DNA of 64,000 bases from an uncultured Pelagibacteraceae bacterium (GCA_902624185.1 CACNWU010000002.1:1-64000), one strand, 5' to 3'. Shown: positions 19,037 to 29,880, counted from the first letter of the stretch. The notes: a model not told the origin generated them from the sequence alone. Numbers and translations are program-made.

Positions 19037-20161
19037 TTAATCAATTTTTCTTTTTGTTAAATTCAAGATAATACCTGACAAAATTGAAATACTTATAATT
19101 GAAGAGCCTCCATAACTGATAAACGGTAAAGTCATTCCTGTAGTCGGAAATAATCTAATATTCACACCTATGTGTATAATTGCTTGTACCAAAATTAGAC
19201 TTATACAACCTACCAAGATCAATTTAGTTCTCTCATCATTTTCAAAATAAACTTTTTTAAAAACAGAATATATAAATATTAAAAACAACAATAAGATTAG
19301 AATTATGGCAATAACGCCAAACTCCTCTGAAATTACAGATATGATATAATCTGTATGGGCTTCCGGAACCCTATTTTTTAAGGTTCCTTCACCTATACCT
19401 TTGCCAAAGAAGCCCCCGCTTGTAATTGAATCTATCGCTTTTTCCGACTGTGCATTGTGAGTACCTGTCTCAGAATTGAAAAAGGATAGTATTCTATTTT
19501 TAATATACTCAAACCTTGGGACAAACCTTACAGAATAATAAAGCACAATAAATACAAGTGAACATGAAGTTACCAAAAAGATAATATTAATACCTGATAT
19601 AAATATTAAAACCGACCAACTAAAAAAAACTAATAACGTTTGTCCTATGTCTGGCTGGACAGCTAGCAAAATTGCTATTAGTAAAGTCAGTAGAAAAGAA
19701 AAAAAATACTTCAAATAAATATTTCTATATTTTTCACTACTTAAGATTAAACTTATTAAAATTATTAGAAAAGGTTTCACTAACTCTATTGGTTGAAATC
19801 TTGGTAAAAACTTAAAATCTATCCACCTCTTGGCACTATTAACTTCTATTCCAATGAAAGGAACCAAAAATAAGAAAATTATTGATAATATGAAAATCGA
19901 TAATGACAGTTTAAAAAGTTTTTTTTCGTCTATTGATGAAAAAAAGAAAATTATAATTATTCCTAAAAATACAAAAGACAAATGTTTGAAAAAAAAAGCA
20001 TAATCATTAGTATTTAATTTGTCCGACGCTATTAAAGAAGTTGATACTAATGAAAAAAATAATCCAGTTAAAAATAATAGAATTATTATCGAAAATATGA
20101 ATTTATCAATATTTTTCCACCATTCATAATATAAGCTATATGTTAATTTTTTGTTTTCCAT
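19037..20161 (-). CDS. ftsW: Septal peptidoglycan glycosyltransferase FtsW (SEDS family)
   Basis: A polytopic membrane protein of about 374 residues with roughly ten hydrophobic segments. SEDS features include Q-P-D-I-G-Q-T, A-H-T-D-Y-I-I-S-V-I-S-E-E-F-G and the C-terminal P-F-I-S-Y-G-G-S-S. FtsW polymerises lipid II at the septum together with FtsI. The ATG at 20161 is preferred because GGTAAG lies about 8 bases upstream; a TTG at 20176 is in frame but less convincing. It overlaps the end of murD, so coupling is likely. Confidence 0.94.
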   Translation of the reverse strand: MENKKLTYSLYYEWWKNIDKFIFSIIILLFLTGLFFSLVSTSLIASDKLNTNDYAFFFKHLSFVFLGIIIIFFFSSIDEKKLFKLSLSIFILSIIFLFLVPFIGIEVNSAKRWIDFKFLPRFQPIELVKPFLIILISLILSSEKYRNIYLKYFFSFLLTLLIAILLAVQPDIGQTLLVFFSWSVLIFISGINIIFLVTSCSLVFIVLYYSVRFVPRFEYIKNRILSFFNSETGTHNAQSEKAIDSITSGGFFGKGIGEGTLKNRVPEAHTDYIISVISEEFGVIAIILILLLFLIFIYSVFKKVYFENDERTKLILVGCISLILVQAIIHIGVNIRLFPTTGMTLPFISYGGSSIISISILSGIILNLTKRKID

Positions 20162-21452
20162 TAAAATACTTACCAATCAATTTATTAAAATAAAAACCCC
20201 TTTCTTCAAAATTTTTAAAACTATCGAAGGAAGCTGCACAAGGACTGAACAGTATCGTTTTTGGCACAAATTTTTGTTTTTCAGTTATCGAGATAACTTT
20301 TTTAAGAGCTTGTTTCAAACTATTGAATTTTTCATAGTGAATTTTTCCTTTTAATTTTTGTTGAAAAAATTTTTTATTTTTGCCAAAAATGAAAGCTTTA
20401 ATTTTCTTAAAATAATTTTTAGATAAATTAAATTTGTCTCCCTTCTTATAAACACCTCCTAGTAACCAATAAATATTTGGATTTGCTTTTAGAATACCGA
20501 GAGATGACGAAAAACTTGTAGACTTTGAGTCGTTAATAATTGTTAAATAACGTGTTTTAAAAATAATTTCTTGACGATATTTAAGTCCTTTAAATTTCTT
20601 AATTGTTCTAATCAATATATTTTTTTTTAATTTAAATTTTTTTGATAACTCCAAGATAAAAGATAAATTTTCTCTGTTAGTTTCACTTAAAAAAAATTGA
20701 TTATCAATATTTTTTATTAATTGATAATTTTTTTTTGTATCTACTTTTTTTATTTTACTATTTAGCTTAATCTGTTTTAACTTTTTATTAATTAATGCAT
20801 CATCTTTCTTAACTAAAGCAAAGTGTCCTTTTAATTGATTTTTTAATAATTTAAATTTAGCATTTATATAATTATTTAAAGTTTTATGTCTTTCAATGTG
20901 ATCAGGTGATAAATTTAAAATCATTGCAAATTTTGATCTAAAAATTCTGCTATATTCCAATTGATAAGATGAGGCTTCAATAACAAAAATTGTATGCTTT
21001 TTAATATTCTTGATTGATAAAATAGGAGTACCAATATTTCCTACTAACCTAACATTATATTTTTGATCTATTAAAACTTCATATAAAAGCTGACATGTAG
21101 TTGATTTTCCATTTGTACCAGTGATTGTAATACAATCGTTTTTATAAAATTCATAGAAAACATCTAAGTCAGAGTAAATTTTATCTTTATTTTTTTTTAA
21201 AAATTTTGATAACTTACATTTTTTAATGTCAATGCCTGGGCTAATAATAATTTGATCAAAATTTGATTTTAAAATATTTTGGTAACTAACTAAGTTTTTT
21301 CTTATACTTAAATTTTTAACATTAATATTAAAGTCATCATATAAAAAAACATCATTTTTATTTTTTAAAAATTTAAAAGAGGACAAGCCACTTTTGCCAA
21401 TTCCATAAATTAATATTTTCTTATTTAAAAAAATATTTATTTCAGTCTTCAT
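20136..21452 (-). CDS. murD: UDP-N-acetylmuramoylalanine--D-glutamate ligase
   Basis: About 438 residues. MurD adds D-Glu to UDP-MurNAc-L-Ala. N-terminal G-I-G-K-S-G-L-S-S, P-loop G-T-N-G-K-S-T-T, L-S-P-D-H-I-E-R-H and N-D-S-K-S-T are visible. I choose the ATG at 21452, which overlaps the mraY TAA by one base (TAATG); an in-frame TTG at 21509 would overlap mraY by 58 bp and adds no family-like sequence. Confidence 0.93.
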   Translation of the reverse strand: MKTEINIFLNKKILIYGIGKSGLSSFKFLKNKNDVFLYDDFNINVKNLSIRKNLVSYQNILKSNFDQIIISPGIDIKKCKLSKFLKKNKDKIYSDLDVFYEFYKNDCITITGTNGKSTTCQLLYEVLIDQKYNVRLVGNIGTPILSIKNIKKHTIFVIEASSYQLEYSRIFRSKFAMILNLSPDHIERHKTLNNYINAKFKLLKNQLKGHFALVKKDDALINKKLKQIKLNSKIKKVDTKKNYQLIKNIDNQFFLSETNRENLSFILELSKKFKLKKNILIRTIKKFKGLKYRQEIIFKTRYLTIINDSKSTSFSSSLGILKANPNIYWLLGGVYKKGDKFNLSKNYFKKIKAFIFGKNKKFFQQKLKGKIHYEKFNSLKQALKKVISITEKQKFVPKTILFSPCAASFDSFKNFEERGFYFNKLIGKYFNGKQKINI

Positions 21453-22537
21453 TATCTTAATTTTAATGTAGCTAAACCGATCATCGCCAAAATAATTGAA
21501 ATTATCCAAAACCTAATGACCACCGTGGACTCCGGCCAACCTTTTTTTTCAAAATGATGGTGTATTGGTGCCATTTTGAATATTCTCTTACCAGTCAATT
21601 TAAAAGATACCACCTGAACCATTACAGACAATGCCTCAAGAACAAACAATCCTCCTGTAATTGCTAAAACTATTTCGTGTTTGGTAATAATTCCCACTGC
21701 CCCCAAAGAACCACCTAATGACAACGATCCCGTGTCACCCATGAATATTTTTGCCGGTGGCGCATTAAACCACAAGAACCCTAAACAAGCTCCAATAATT
21801 GCACCACAAAAGATAGATATTTCTCCTGATCCCTCTATATAAATAATTTGCAAGTAATCAGAAAAAACAATATTTCCTGCAACATAGCTAATAAAAGCAA
21901 AACAACCTGCAACTAAAATTACCGGAACAGTTGCCAAACCATCTAAGCCATCTGTTAGATTTACTGCATTAGAAGAACCCACAATTACAAAAATTGAAAA
22001 AGGTATAAAAAACCATCCCAAGTTGATTATAAAATTTTTGAAAAAAGGAAAATAGAGATTTCTAAACTCTTCATACTCAACAAAATACTGTAATACTATT
22101 AAACCAAACATAGCTAAAAGTATTTGTACGATAATTTTAAATTTTGATGAAATCCCAAGAGAATTACTATTTCTAATTTTTTTATAGTCATCATATGCGC
22201 CTAAAGCACCAAATGACGATACAATATATAAACAAAATAAAATATAGATATTAGATAGATCCGACCATAATAGAACAGATATGATCAATCCTATCAAAAT
22301 AATAACTCCACCCATTGTTGGCGTACCTATTTTCTTTATTATATGATCAGTAGGTCCATCTTCTCTAATTGGATCAAAAATTTTTCTGGTTGAAAATAAC
22401 TTGATAAAAGGTCCGCCAATCAAAAGTGTAATCAACAATGATGTAAAAAATGCTAATCCAGTTCTAAAAGTGATATACTTAAAGACATTTAAAAAAGTAA
22501 AAGTCTCAACATATTTTATTAATAATTCATATAGCAT
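21452..22537 (-). CDS. mraY: Phospho-N-acetylmuramoyl-pentapeptide transferase
   Basis: 361 residues with about ten transmembrane segments. MraY attaches phospho-MurNAc-pentapeptide to undecaprenyl phosphate to form lipid I. Conserved loops D-D-Y-K-K, N-L-T-D-G-L-D-G-L-A, N-A-P-P-A-K-I-F-M-G-D-T-G-S-L and the M-A-P-I-H-H-H-F-E motif are present. It overlaps the murEF stop by 11 bp. Confidence 0.96.
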   Translation of the reverse strand: MLYELLIKYVETFTFLNVFKYITFRTGLAFFTSLLITLLIGGPFIKLFSTRKIFDPIREDGPTDHIIKKIGTPTMGGVIILIGLIISVLLWSDLSNIYILFCLYIVSSFGALGAYDDYKKIRNSNSLGISSKFKIIVQILLAMFGLIVLQYFVEYEEFRNLYFPFFKNFIINLGWFFIPFSIFVIVGSSNAVNLTDGLDGLATVPVILVAGCFAFISYVAGNIVFSDYLQIIYIEGSGEISIFCGAIIGACLGFLWFNAPPAKIFMGDTGSLSLGGSLGAVGIITKHEIVLAITGGLFVLEALSVMVQVVSFKLTGKRIFKMAPIHHHFEKKGWPESTVVIRFWIISIILAMIGLATLKLR

Positions 22538-25379
22538 ATGAACTTCTTTGTTTTAAATTACTCGTTATTTTATGAAGACCTGTTGAATTTGAACCCTTAA
22601 TCATTAAGTAATCATTTTTTTTTAAATTATTATTAATAAAATTATCTATACTAAATTTTTTATCTAATATTTCAGCTTTTTTATTTAATTTTAAGCCCTT
22701 AAATGTCTCTTTAATATATTTTCCAACTACATACACTTTATAAATTTTTGTTTTATTAATAATTTTACTCATTAATTTATGCTGTTTAGTAGAATGTCTG
22801 CCAAGTTCAAGCATGTCGCCTAGTATTAAATATTTTTTTGAATTACCTGATTCTATCTTATCAAAATTTTCTACAGCAATTTTTAGTGAAAGTGGATTTG
22901 AGTTATATGACTCATCTACTAAAAAGAACTTTTTATTATTAATATTTATTTTTGAAATATCACCTCTTCCATTTGGAATTTTAAAATTTACAAAAACATC
23001 TTTTTTTAAATTTTTTACATTTTTATATAAATTAATTACAGCAAGTGTTGCTAAAATATTATATAAATGACTGTTATTATTGTTCTTTGAATTAAAATAA
23101 ACCAAATTACTATTTAAATTAATCAATAACTCATATTTATTTTTTACTTTCTTAATTCTCACTAATTTAATTGTTGAAAGTTTATTTTTAATGCCAAAAG
23201 AAATTACATTTAGTTTTTTTTTAAAAGCAATATCTTTATGATAATTGTAAAAACTATCGTCTCTGTTTAAAATAATCGTTCCACCTTTTTTAATATTATT
23301 CATAATTTCTGCCTTAGCTTTTGCTATTTGATTAATATTTTTAAAATTTTTAGAATGGGCATAACTAATGTTTGTGATTATTCCTAAGTCCGGCTTAATT
23401 ATTTTAGTTAAATTATCAATTTCACCTTTTTTATCCATACCTACTTCAAGGACACCAAAATTATCTTTATATTTTAAATTTAATAAACTTAATGGAACAC
23501 CATATTTATTATTAAATGATTTAGGAGAATAAGTTGTTCTTGATATCTTTTTCAATGTTAAGCCAATCATCTCTTTTAAACTAGTTTTACCACAGCTCCC
23601 GGTGATTGAAATTATTTTGGCATTTATGTTTCTTCTAAAAATAGCTGAACAATTAGTTAAAAATTCTAATGAATTTTTAACTTTGATTTGCTTTGCTAAC
23701 GGGAACTTTTTATTTATCCGGTTAACTATTGCTAAGCTTGATTTTTTTTTTAAAGCTTCTGCCACAAATTTATTACCATCAAGTCTTTTTCCCTTTATTG
23801 CAAAAAAGATATCGTTTTTTTTTATTTTTTTTGAATTAATTGAAATATTATTAATTTTTAATTTGTTTGATATTTCATATTTAGAATATTCTTTGATTAT
23901 GTTTAATTTTAAATTTTTTGATAATGATCTATTTTTTAATTTGATAGCTTTTAAAATTATTTCTTGATCTGAAAAAAAATTTTTTTTTCCTCTGTATTCT
24001 TGTGTCTTCTCATGACCTTTTCCAGCAACAAGTAATAGATCACCTGTTTTTAAATTTTTAATAGCTAACTTAATAGCTTTTTTTCTATTTGGAATTTCAT
24101 TAACATTAGCTTTCTTAATCCCTTTTTTAATATCTTCTCTAATTTTATAAGGTTTTTCATTTCGAGGATTATCATCAGTTAGATATATTTCATCAGAATA
24201 TTTTTCTGCTATTCTGCCCATCAAAGATCTTTTCTGGACATCTCTATTACCTCCACAACCGAATACTAAGCTTAATTTACTATAAGGGAATTGATCCTTA
24301 AGATTAATTAAGGCTGATTCTAATGCTGCAGGTGTATGAGCATAATCTAAAATAACCTTACTGTTATTTTTAATATTACCGATTTTTTCAAGCCGGCCCT
24401 CTACAGGTTTTATTTTATTTAAAATATTAATTATCTTTTCAAATTTAATGCCACTTTTATAAGCAGCTAAAAGTGACATTAGAATATTATTGATTTGTAT
24501 TTTGCCTATTAAATTTAATTCAAAATTATAATTTTTATGTTTAAATCTTATTTCCAATATTTGCTTTTCATCATCGTATCTGTGTGAAATTAATTCTATT
24601 CCATTTTGTTTACTAAAAATAAGATTTAAAGTTAAATTTTTTTTAGAAGAAATTTTCGTTAATTCTTTTTTTTGAGGAATATTTGCATCAGTGATAATAT
24701 TACCTCCTTTCTTAATCAATTTATCAAACAGATAAAGTTTTGATTGTAAATAACTCTTCATGTTTTTGTGATAATCTAGATGGTCATGTGATAAATTTGT
24801 AAATATACCAACGTCAAATAACAATCCATTTAATCTATTTTGATTAAGTCCGTGGCTTGATGCTTCCAATATTACATATTCAGTTTTCTTTTTTTTTAAG
24901 TCACCTAATATATTACTTAGCTGTATTGGGTCCAAAGTTGTTTTATCAAGAATTTTTTTTTTTTCTTGATATCTAATGCCAATGGTCCCAATAGAGGCAA
25001 CTTTTTTATGACTCAAATGTAATATCTGAAAATAAAAATCTGCGACAGATGACTTTCCATTAGTACCTGTAACGGCAACTAACTTTTTTGGTTTTTTTTT
25101 TAAAATTTTATATGAAACTTCTGCTAATAGTTTCCTTACATTGGAAGAAACTATAAATATTAAATTTTTTTTTCTGATTGATGGCCTTTTTTCGGTTACG
25201 ATGATCTTAGCACCATTTTTAATAGCTTCTTGAAGATAATTGTTTCCATCAAATTTATTTCCTTTAATTGCAAAAAAAATATTATTTTTTTTAACTTTTG
25301 AACTTTCAAAAGAGATTCCAGAAAAATTAGCCTTTTGGAAATTTTTATTTATATTTGGAATATAATCTTTGAGCAGCAT
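22527..25379 (-). CDS. murEF: Fused MurE-MurF ligase (UDP-MurNAc-tripeptide synthetase / D-Ala-D-Ala adding enzyme)
   Basis: A single 950-residue frame carries two complete Mur ligases. Residues 1 to about 480 are MurE: P-loop G-T-N-G-K-S-S at 105-111 and D-N-P-R at 403-406, the motif that marks meso-diaminopimelate specificity. Residues from about 485 are MurF: P-loop G-S-C-G-K-T-S at 595-601, N-N-K-Y-G-V-P, E-V-G-M-D-K-K-G-E-I and Y-N-S-N-P. Each half begins with a near-identical substrate-binding stretch (N-x-I-F-F-A-I-K-G at about 33 and 523). Elsewhere the genes are usually separate neighbours; a fusion is known from Bordetella. There is no stop or start at the junction (about 482-495), so the fusion is real in this sequence. 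Confidence 0.94.
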   Translation of the reverse strand: MLLKDYIPNINKNFQKANFSGISFESSKVKKNNIFFAIKGNKFDGNNYLQEAIKNGAKIIVTEKRPSIRKKNLIFIVSSNVRKLLAEVSYKILKKKPKKLVAVTGTNGKSSVADFYFQILHLSHKKVASIGTIGIRYQEKKKILDKTTLDPIQLSNILGDLKKKKTEYVILEASSHGLNQNRLNGLLFDVGIFTNLSHDHLDYHKNMKSYLQSKLYLFDKLIKKGGNIITDANIPQKKELTKISSKKNLTLNLIFSKQNGIELISHRYDDEKQILEIRFKHKNYNFELNLIGKIQINNILMSLLAAYKSGIKFEKIINILNKIKPVEGRLEKIGNIKNNSKVILDYAHTPAALESALINLKDQFPYSKLSLVFGCGGNRDVQKRSLMGRIAEKYSDEIYLTDDNPRNEKPYKIREDIKKGIKKANVNEIPNRKKAIKLAIKNLKTGDLLLVAGKGHEKTQEYRGKKNFFSDQEIILKAIKLKNRSLSKNLKLNIIKEYSKYEISNKLKINNISINSKKIKKNDIFFAIKGKRLDGNKFVAEALKKKSSLAIVNRINKKFPLAKQIKVKNSLEFLTNCSAIFRRNINAKIISITGSCGKTSLKEMIGLTLKKISRTTYSPKSFNNKYGVPLSLLNLKYKDNFGVLEVGMDKKGEIDNLTKIIKPDLGIITNISYAHSKNFKNINQIAKAKAEIMNNIKKGGTIILNRDDSFYNYHKDIAFKKKLNVISFGIKNKLSTIKLVRIKKVKNKYELLINLNSNLVYFNSKNNNNSHLYNILATLAVINLYKNVKNLKKDVFVNFKIPNGRGDISKININNKKFFLVDESYNSNPLSLKIAVENFDKIESGNSKKYLILGDMLELGRHSTKQHKLMSKIINKTKIYKVYVVGKYIKETFKGLKLNKKAEILDKKFSIDNFINNNLKKNDYLMIKGSNSTGLHKITSNLKQRSSYAI

Positions 25380-25382
25380 TTG

Positions 25383-27071
25383 TTAATTAATCTCACTGTA
25401 TTTTGTGGCTAAAATAGGCCCAATTTTTTCTACAATTTGACCTGTAACCTCAACAGTTGTCCATCCAGCAGTGTTGAAAGGTGTGCCTTTATATTTAATA
25501 TTTGATCCGTCTCTATAATGGTAAATATAATCTTTGTTAGTTTTTGGCTCGTCAAGCATCACAGCTAAAACAAACTTTGGTTTGGAAATAGGAAATACTG
25601 ACAAAAATGAATTGATCTTTTTTTTTGAGTATTTGCCAGCAATACTTTTTTGAGCAGTACCAGTCTTACCTCCTATTTCATAACCTGGGACATTTGCTAA
25701 AGATGCTGTTCCCTCTTTAGTGGTAACAATTTTTCTTAAAATAGGTAAAATTTTCTCTGATACTCCATCGTTCAAAAGTTTTTCCTTTTTGTCATTTTTA
25801 TACTTTTTTAACAAACTTGGTTGTATTTCATATCCTCCATTCGCTATGATTGCGTAAGCCTTTGCTAATTGAAGCAGGGTTGTTGTTATCCCATGACCAA
25901 AAGAAGCAGTAGCAAGTGGGCATTTACCCCAATTAAATTTTAATGGTACTCCAACTTCATCAATATCAAAATCTATCTTTTCTAGAAGATTGAGTTTTGA
26001 CAAAAAAAATTTGAATTTTTCTACCCCTAATTTTTGGCCAATTCTTACAGATCCTATATTTCCCGATCGAATTAAAATTTGTTCAGCCGTTAAATCAGAT
26101 GGCATTTTATCATCGTATTCTCTAATAGGAAATCCAGCACAAGGAAGTGATTTAGGTAAATTTATGAATTCTGTCTCAGGCTCGATAATTTCCTGATCTA
26201 ACGCAGCAGCCAAAGTAAATGTTTTAAAAACAGAACCAAATTCATAAACTCCTTTAGTTGCTCGATTTATAAAATCAACATCTGTTATTTTTTCTCTTTT
26301 GTTTGGGTTAAAATCAGGTAAAGAAACTAATGATAGTATTTCTCCGTTGTGAATATCCATTAGAATTGCAGCACTACCCTTTGCTCTAAAAATATCATTA
26401 AATTTTCTTAATTCGTCTCTAATTAAAAATTGAATATTTTTATCAACTGTTAATTTAATTTGTTTATTATTTTTTTTTAAATTCTCATCTAAAGATTTTT
26501 CCAGACCTGATACACCATTATTATCAATATCAATTTGTCCTATGATATGACTGAATAAATTTTTTTGAGGGTAAATTCTAATAAGGTTATCTCTAGGCTC
26601 AATAGACTTATCACCTAATTGCATTAATCTTTCATAATTTTCATATGAAATTTTTTTTTCAAAATAAAAGAATTTTCCTTTATCAATTCTTTTTTTTATT
26701 TCAGAATAATTTTTTTTTGGAAAAATATATTTCAAATTAATAATTAATTTTTTTTTGTCTATTATTTTTGAAGGGCTAATTCCTATATCTATTGAATTTA
26801 CTGATTTACTTATATAGTAGCCATTTCTATCAACAAAATCTGCTCTATAGAGTTTACCTGTTGAAATTTTCGTTTTTGCATCAATTGATGTATTAGCTTT
26901 TCTTGATCCAAGATGAAGAAGATGTATTGAGAAAATTAACGATATAACAAAAAAAATAAAAAAAATAAATGCTATTCTATTAAACACTATCTTTAAATTA
27001 GATTTACTTTTTTGATATGTAAAATCGTGTTGCTGATCCTCTAAAATAATTCTTGAGCTGTTTTTCTTCAT
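25383..27071 (-). CDS. ftsI: Septal transpeptidase FtsI (PBP3)
   Basis: 562 residues, a class B penicillin-binding protein that crosslinks septal peptidoglycan as the partner of FtsW. One N-terminal membrane anchor lies at about residues 31-53. The catalytic motifs are G-S-V-F-K (SxxK), S-G-N (SxN) and K-T-G-T-A, in order. The ATG at 27071 overlaps the ftsL-like stop by one base. The next gene starts 3 bp after its stop. Confidence 0.94.
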   Translation of the reverse strand: MKKNSSRIILEDQQHDFTYQKSKSNLKIVFNRIAFIFFIFFVISLIFSIHLLHLGSRKANTSIDAKTKISTGKLYRADFVDRNGYYISKSVNSIDIGISPSKIIDKKKLIINLKYIFPKKNYSEIKKRIDKGKFFYFEKKISYENYERLMQLGDKSIEPRDNLIRIYPQKNLFSHIIGQIDIDNNGVSGLEKSLDENLKKNNKQIKLTVDKNIQFLIRDELRKFNDIFRAKGSAAILMDIHNGEILSLVSLPDFNPNKREKITDVDFINRATKGVYEFGSVFKTFTLAAALDQEIIEPETEFINLPKSLPCAGFPIREYDDKMPSDLTAEQILIRSGNIGSVRIGQKLGVEKFKFFLSKLNLLEKIDFDIDEVGVPLKFNWGKCPLATASFGHGITTTLLQLAKAYAIIANGGYEIQPSLLKKYKNDKKEKLLNDGVSEKILPILRKIVTTKEGTASLANVPGYEIGGKTGTAQKSIAGKYSKKKINSFLSVFPISKPKFVLAVMLDEPKTNKDYIYHYRDGSNIKYKGTPFNTAGWTTVEVTGQIVEKIGPILATKYSEIN

Positions 27072-27376
27072 TATTTATTGATTAACTTAAGTTTTTTGAT
27101 ATTCAGTTTGTCTAAATTTTTTTCAATTATCTTAATTTCTTCAATATTTTTTTGTATTAATTCATCTTTAAAATATAAATCTTGAAATTTTATAAGTTTT
27201 TCTGAAGAACTTAAATATTCAAACTCTAGTTTTATATTTTCATATTCTTTATCTAGACTTCTAAGATTTTCTTGAACTGTGAATATTTTATCTTCAATTT
27301 TTTTAGTTGAATTTTTAACTAGTGCTGTAAATAATATAAGAAATAATATTAATGATGTCGTTAAAAATTTTTTCAT
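27071..27376 (-). CDS. ftsL: FtsL-like divisome protein
   Basis: 101 residues: a short basic start, one membrane segment at about residues 6-21, then a charged heptad-like coiled coil. This is the FtsL layout, and it sits between rsmH (4-bp overlap) and ftsI (TAATG overlap) as FtsL does elsewhere. Sequence conservation in FtsL is very low, so the name rests on position and architecture. FtsL would bridge FtsQ and FtsWI. Confidence 0.75.
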   Translation of the reverse strand: MKKFLTTSLILFLILFTALVKNSTKKIEDKIFTVQENLRSLDKEYENIKLEFEYLSSSEKLIKFQDLYFKDELIQKNIEEIKIIEKNLDKLNIKKLKLINK

Positions 27377-28383
27377 AATTTATTTCCAAAATTCTCTATA
27401 TCAATTAAGTACTTAAATTTTCTTAAAATATCTGTTTCGAATTCATAAAAGTTATCTTTTTTAATTATGTATCTTAATTTTGCTGACCGAGAGGGTGGAT
27501 TTTCTTTTAATTCTTTAGCTGAAGGAATAATTGGTTTTTTTTTAACCATTCTAAATAATGTATTTGGCTGATCTAATTTGGGAATATATCGGGAGATACT
27601 CTTATTTTCTGACAAACTTTTAAAAAAATATTTGACTATTTTGTCTTCTAAAGAATGAAACGTTACGACTATTAATACACCATCTTTTTTCAATACTTTC
27701 GCTGCAGATATCAGGCCATAAATTAATTCACTTATTTCTTTATTTACAAAAATTCTCAAAGCCTGAAAAACCTTAGTAGCATTATGAATTTTGAAACTTT
27801 TTCTTTTTTTTGCTCTTTCAATTAATTCTACTAAATTTTCAGTTGATATTTCTTTTAATTGTCTATTTTTAACAATGCTAACTGCTATCCTTTTTGCCTC
27901 TTTTTCTTCTCCAAAAAATTTGAAAATTTTTTCAAGTTCCTCAACACTAAGCTTGTTGATTGTGTCTTTGGCAGAAAAGTCATTTATTCCCATTTTCATA
28001 TTAAGCTCTCCAGTAGAATTAAATGATAAACCTTTTTTTGAATCTTTAATTTGCGCATATGAATAGCCCAAGTCAAAAATTACACCTGTAATATTCTCAT
28101 TTTTAAGCTTTAGATTTTCTAGTTGACTAAATCGTTTATTTTTAAAAATAAATCTATTAGGAAATTTATAGGAAATATTATCTGCCTTTTTTTTTGTATC
28201 AATATCTCTATCTAAAGCAATAACACGCGTATTTTTATAATTTAAAATTTTTTCTGAGTAACCCCCTTGTCCAAATGTACAATCAATAAATGTGCCACCA
28301 TGTTGAGGGGTAATAACGCTTACTATTTCATTAAGCAGTACCGGATAATGCTTTGTTTTATCCGATACTATGGTGGCTTCCAT
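27373..28383 (-). CDS. rsmH: 16S rRNA m4C1402 methyltransferase
   Basis: 336 residues, the SAM-dependent RsmH (MraW) that N4-methylates C1402 in the decoding centre. [10 protein letters not shown] is motif I, with V-T-F-H-S-L-E-D and the C-terminal R-S-A-K-L-R signature. It starts at an ATG 18 bp downstream of the ftsZ stop. It normally follows mraZ directly, but here ftsZ lies between them. Confidence 0.94.
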   Translation of the reverse strand: MEATIVSDKTKHYPVLLNEIVSVITPQHGGTFIDCTFGQGGYSEKILNYKNTRVIALDRDIDTKKKADNISYKFPNRFIFKNKRFSQLENLKLKNENITGVIFDLGYSYAQIKDSKKGLSFNSTGELNMKMGINDFSAKDTINKLSVEELEKIFKFFGEEKEAKRIAVSIVKNRQLKEISTENLVELIERAKKRKSFKIHNATKVFQALRIFVNKEISELIYGLISAAKVLKKDGVLIVVTFHSLEDKIVKYFFKSLSENKSISRYIPKLDQPNTLFRMVKKKPIIPSAKELKENPPSRSAKLRYIIKKDNFYEFETDILRKFKYLIDIENFGNKL

Positions 28384-28401
28384 TTATTTTTTTGAAGACC
28401 A

Positions 28402-29880
28402 TTAATTTTTTTGTCTTCTTAAAAATGCTGGTATTTCTAAATCGTCTTCTTCATCAATATTATCAGGAATGAAACTTTCAGATTTATCATCAAGATTGTC
28501 ATTATTGAATAGATCAGGCTCTTTCATATCCACACCAAATTCCTCTAAACCATTTGAATGCTCTTCATTAGAAGAAGCTTCCTCTAAAGCTTCTTGGGTA
28601 AATGATTTTTCAAGATCGTTCATTGAGTTTTCATTGATAATCTCCTCAGGTTCCATTGAAGACCCTAATTGACTATCCTGATTTTTCAATAATTCCTCAT
28701 GATATTGATTATTCACATCATTCACAGTTTCACTCAAGTTTTCTGAAACAACTTCATTTTCAAGTTTTAATGCATTTGCTCCATGTGTTAGTGGATTTGA
28801 ATGATTATTAGAAAATGAGAAAGATGGAGTTTTGTTTGCTCCAAAATCTGAATATCCAGGATTTCTATTTTGTATTCTATGAACCATGTTTACAACAGAC
28901 TTTGACTCAGGATGTTGATTGTCTAAAGATGTTGCAACAATAGAAACTCTTATTTTACCCTCAAGTGATGGATCAGTTATTGCACCTATTATAACCTCAG
29001 CGTCCGCTTCAACTTCCGATCTGATTTTATGAACTACTTCATCAACCTCAAATAATTTAAGGTCTTTACTTCCAGTTATGTTAACTAATAGTCCCTTTGC
29101 TCCTTTAAGAGTATAATCATCAATTAAAGGATTACTGATAGCCATTTCTGTAGCCTTCATAGCTCTACCTTCTCCATCGGCTTCACCTGTGCCCATCATA
29201 GCTTTTCCCATGGATGCCATGACAGTTTCAACATCAGCAAAATCTAAATTTATAATTCCTGGTCTAACCATTAAGTCTGTCACACTTTGAACACCATGCA
29301 TCAAAACATTATTTGAGAGATTAAAAGATTCCTCAAATGTTGTTTGTTCATTTGCAATTTTAAACAAATTTTGATTAGGTATAACTATAATTGTATCTAC
29401 ATGTTTTCTTAATTCTTCAAGACCAATTTGAGCTCTTCTCATTCTTGATGGGCCTTCGTATAAAAATGGAAGTGTAACAACACCAACAGTTAAAATGTTT
29501 AGTTCTTTAGCAGCTCTAGCTATAACATGTGCAGCACCTGTTCCTGTACCTCCACCCATTCCAGCAGCTATAAAAACCATGTTAGCACCTTGCAAAACGT
29601 TAACAATATCATTTAAAGACTCATCTGCAGCAGCTTGACCAATATCTAATTTTGCACCTGCACCCAATCCTTTTGTTAAGTTTAAACCAATTTGAATTTT
29701 TGATTTTGCCTTACTATGTTTTAGATCCTGGGCATCTGTATTTACTGCTATAAACTCAACTCCTTGCATTCCATTTTCAATCATTTCGTTAATAGCATTT
29801 CCACCTGCCCCACCTACTCCCATAACTAAAAGTCGTGGTTGCAACTCTTTTATCTCTGGTGTTTTAAAGTTAATTGTCAT
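28402..29880 (-). CDS. ftsZ: Cell-division GTPase FtsZ
   Basis: 492 residues. Tubulin-type GTP loop G-G-G-T-G-T-G at 109-115 and the T7 segment N-L-D-F-A-D-V-E. The GTPase core ends near residue 320. A long acidic, Asn/Ser-rich linker follows, ending in the conserved C-terminal peptide I-P-A-F-L-R-R-Q. That peptide normally binds FtsA subdomain 2B, which the ftsA-like protein here lacks. It lies 14 bp after mraZ and so is probably controlled by the mraZ promoter; in most bacteria ftsZ is at the far end of the cluster behind ftsA. Confidence 0.97.
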   Translation of the reverse strand: MTINFKTPEIKELQPRLLVMGVGGAGGNAINEMIENGMQGVEFIAVNTDAQDLKHSKAKSKIQIGLNLTKGLGAGAKLDIGQAAADESLNDIVNVLQGANMVFIAAGMGGGTGTGAAHVIARAAKELNILTVGVVTLPFLYEGPSRMRRAQIGLEELRKHVDTIIVIPNQNLFKIANEQTTFEESFNLSNNVLMHGVQSVTDLMVRPGIINLDFADVETVMASMGKAMMGTGEADGEGRAMKATEMAISNPLIDDYTLKGAKGLLVNITGSKDLKLFEVDEVVHKIRSEVEADAEVIIGAITDPSLEGKIRVSIVATSLDNQHPESKSVVNMVHRIQNRNPGYSDFGANKTPSFSFSNNHSNPLTHGANALKLENEVVSENLSETVNDVNNQYHEELLKNQDSQLGSSMEPEEIINENSMNDLEKSFTQEALEEASSNEEHSNGLEEFGVDMKEPDLFNNDNLDDKSESFIPDNIDEEDDLEIPAFLRRQKN

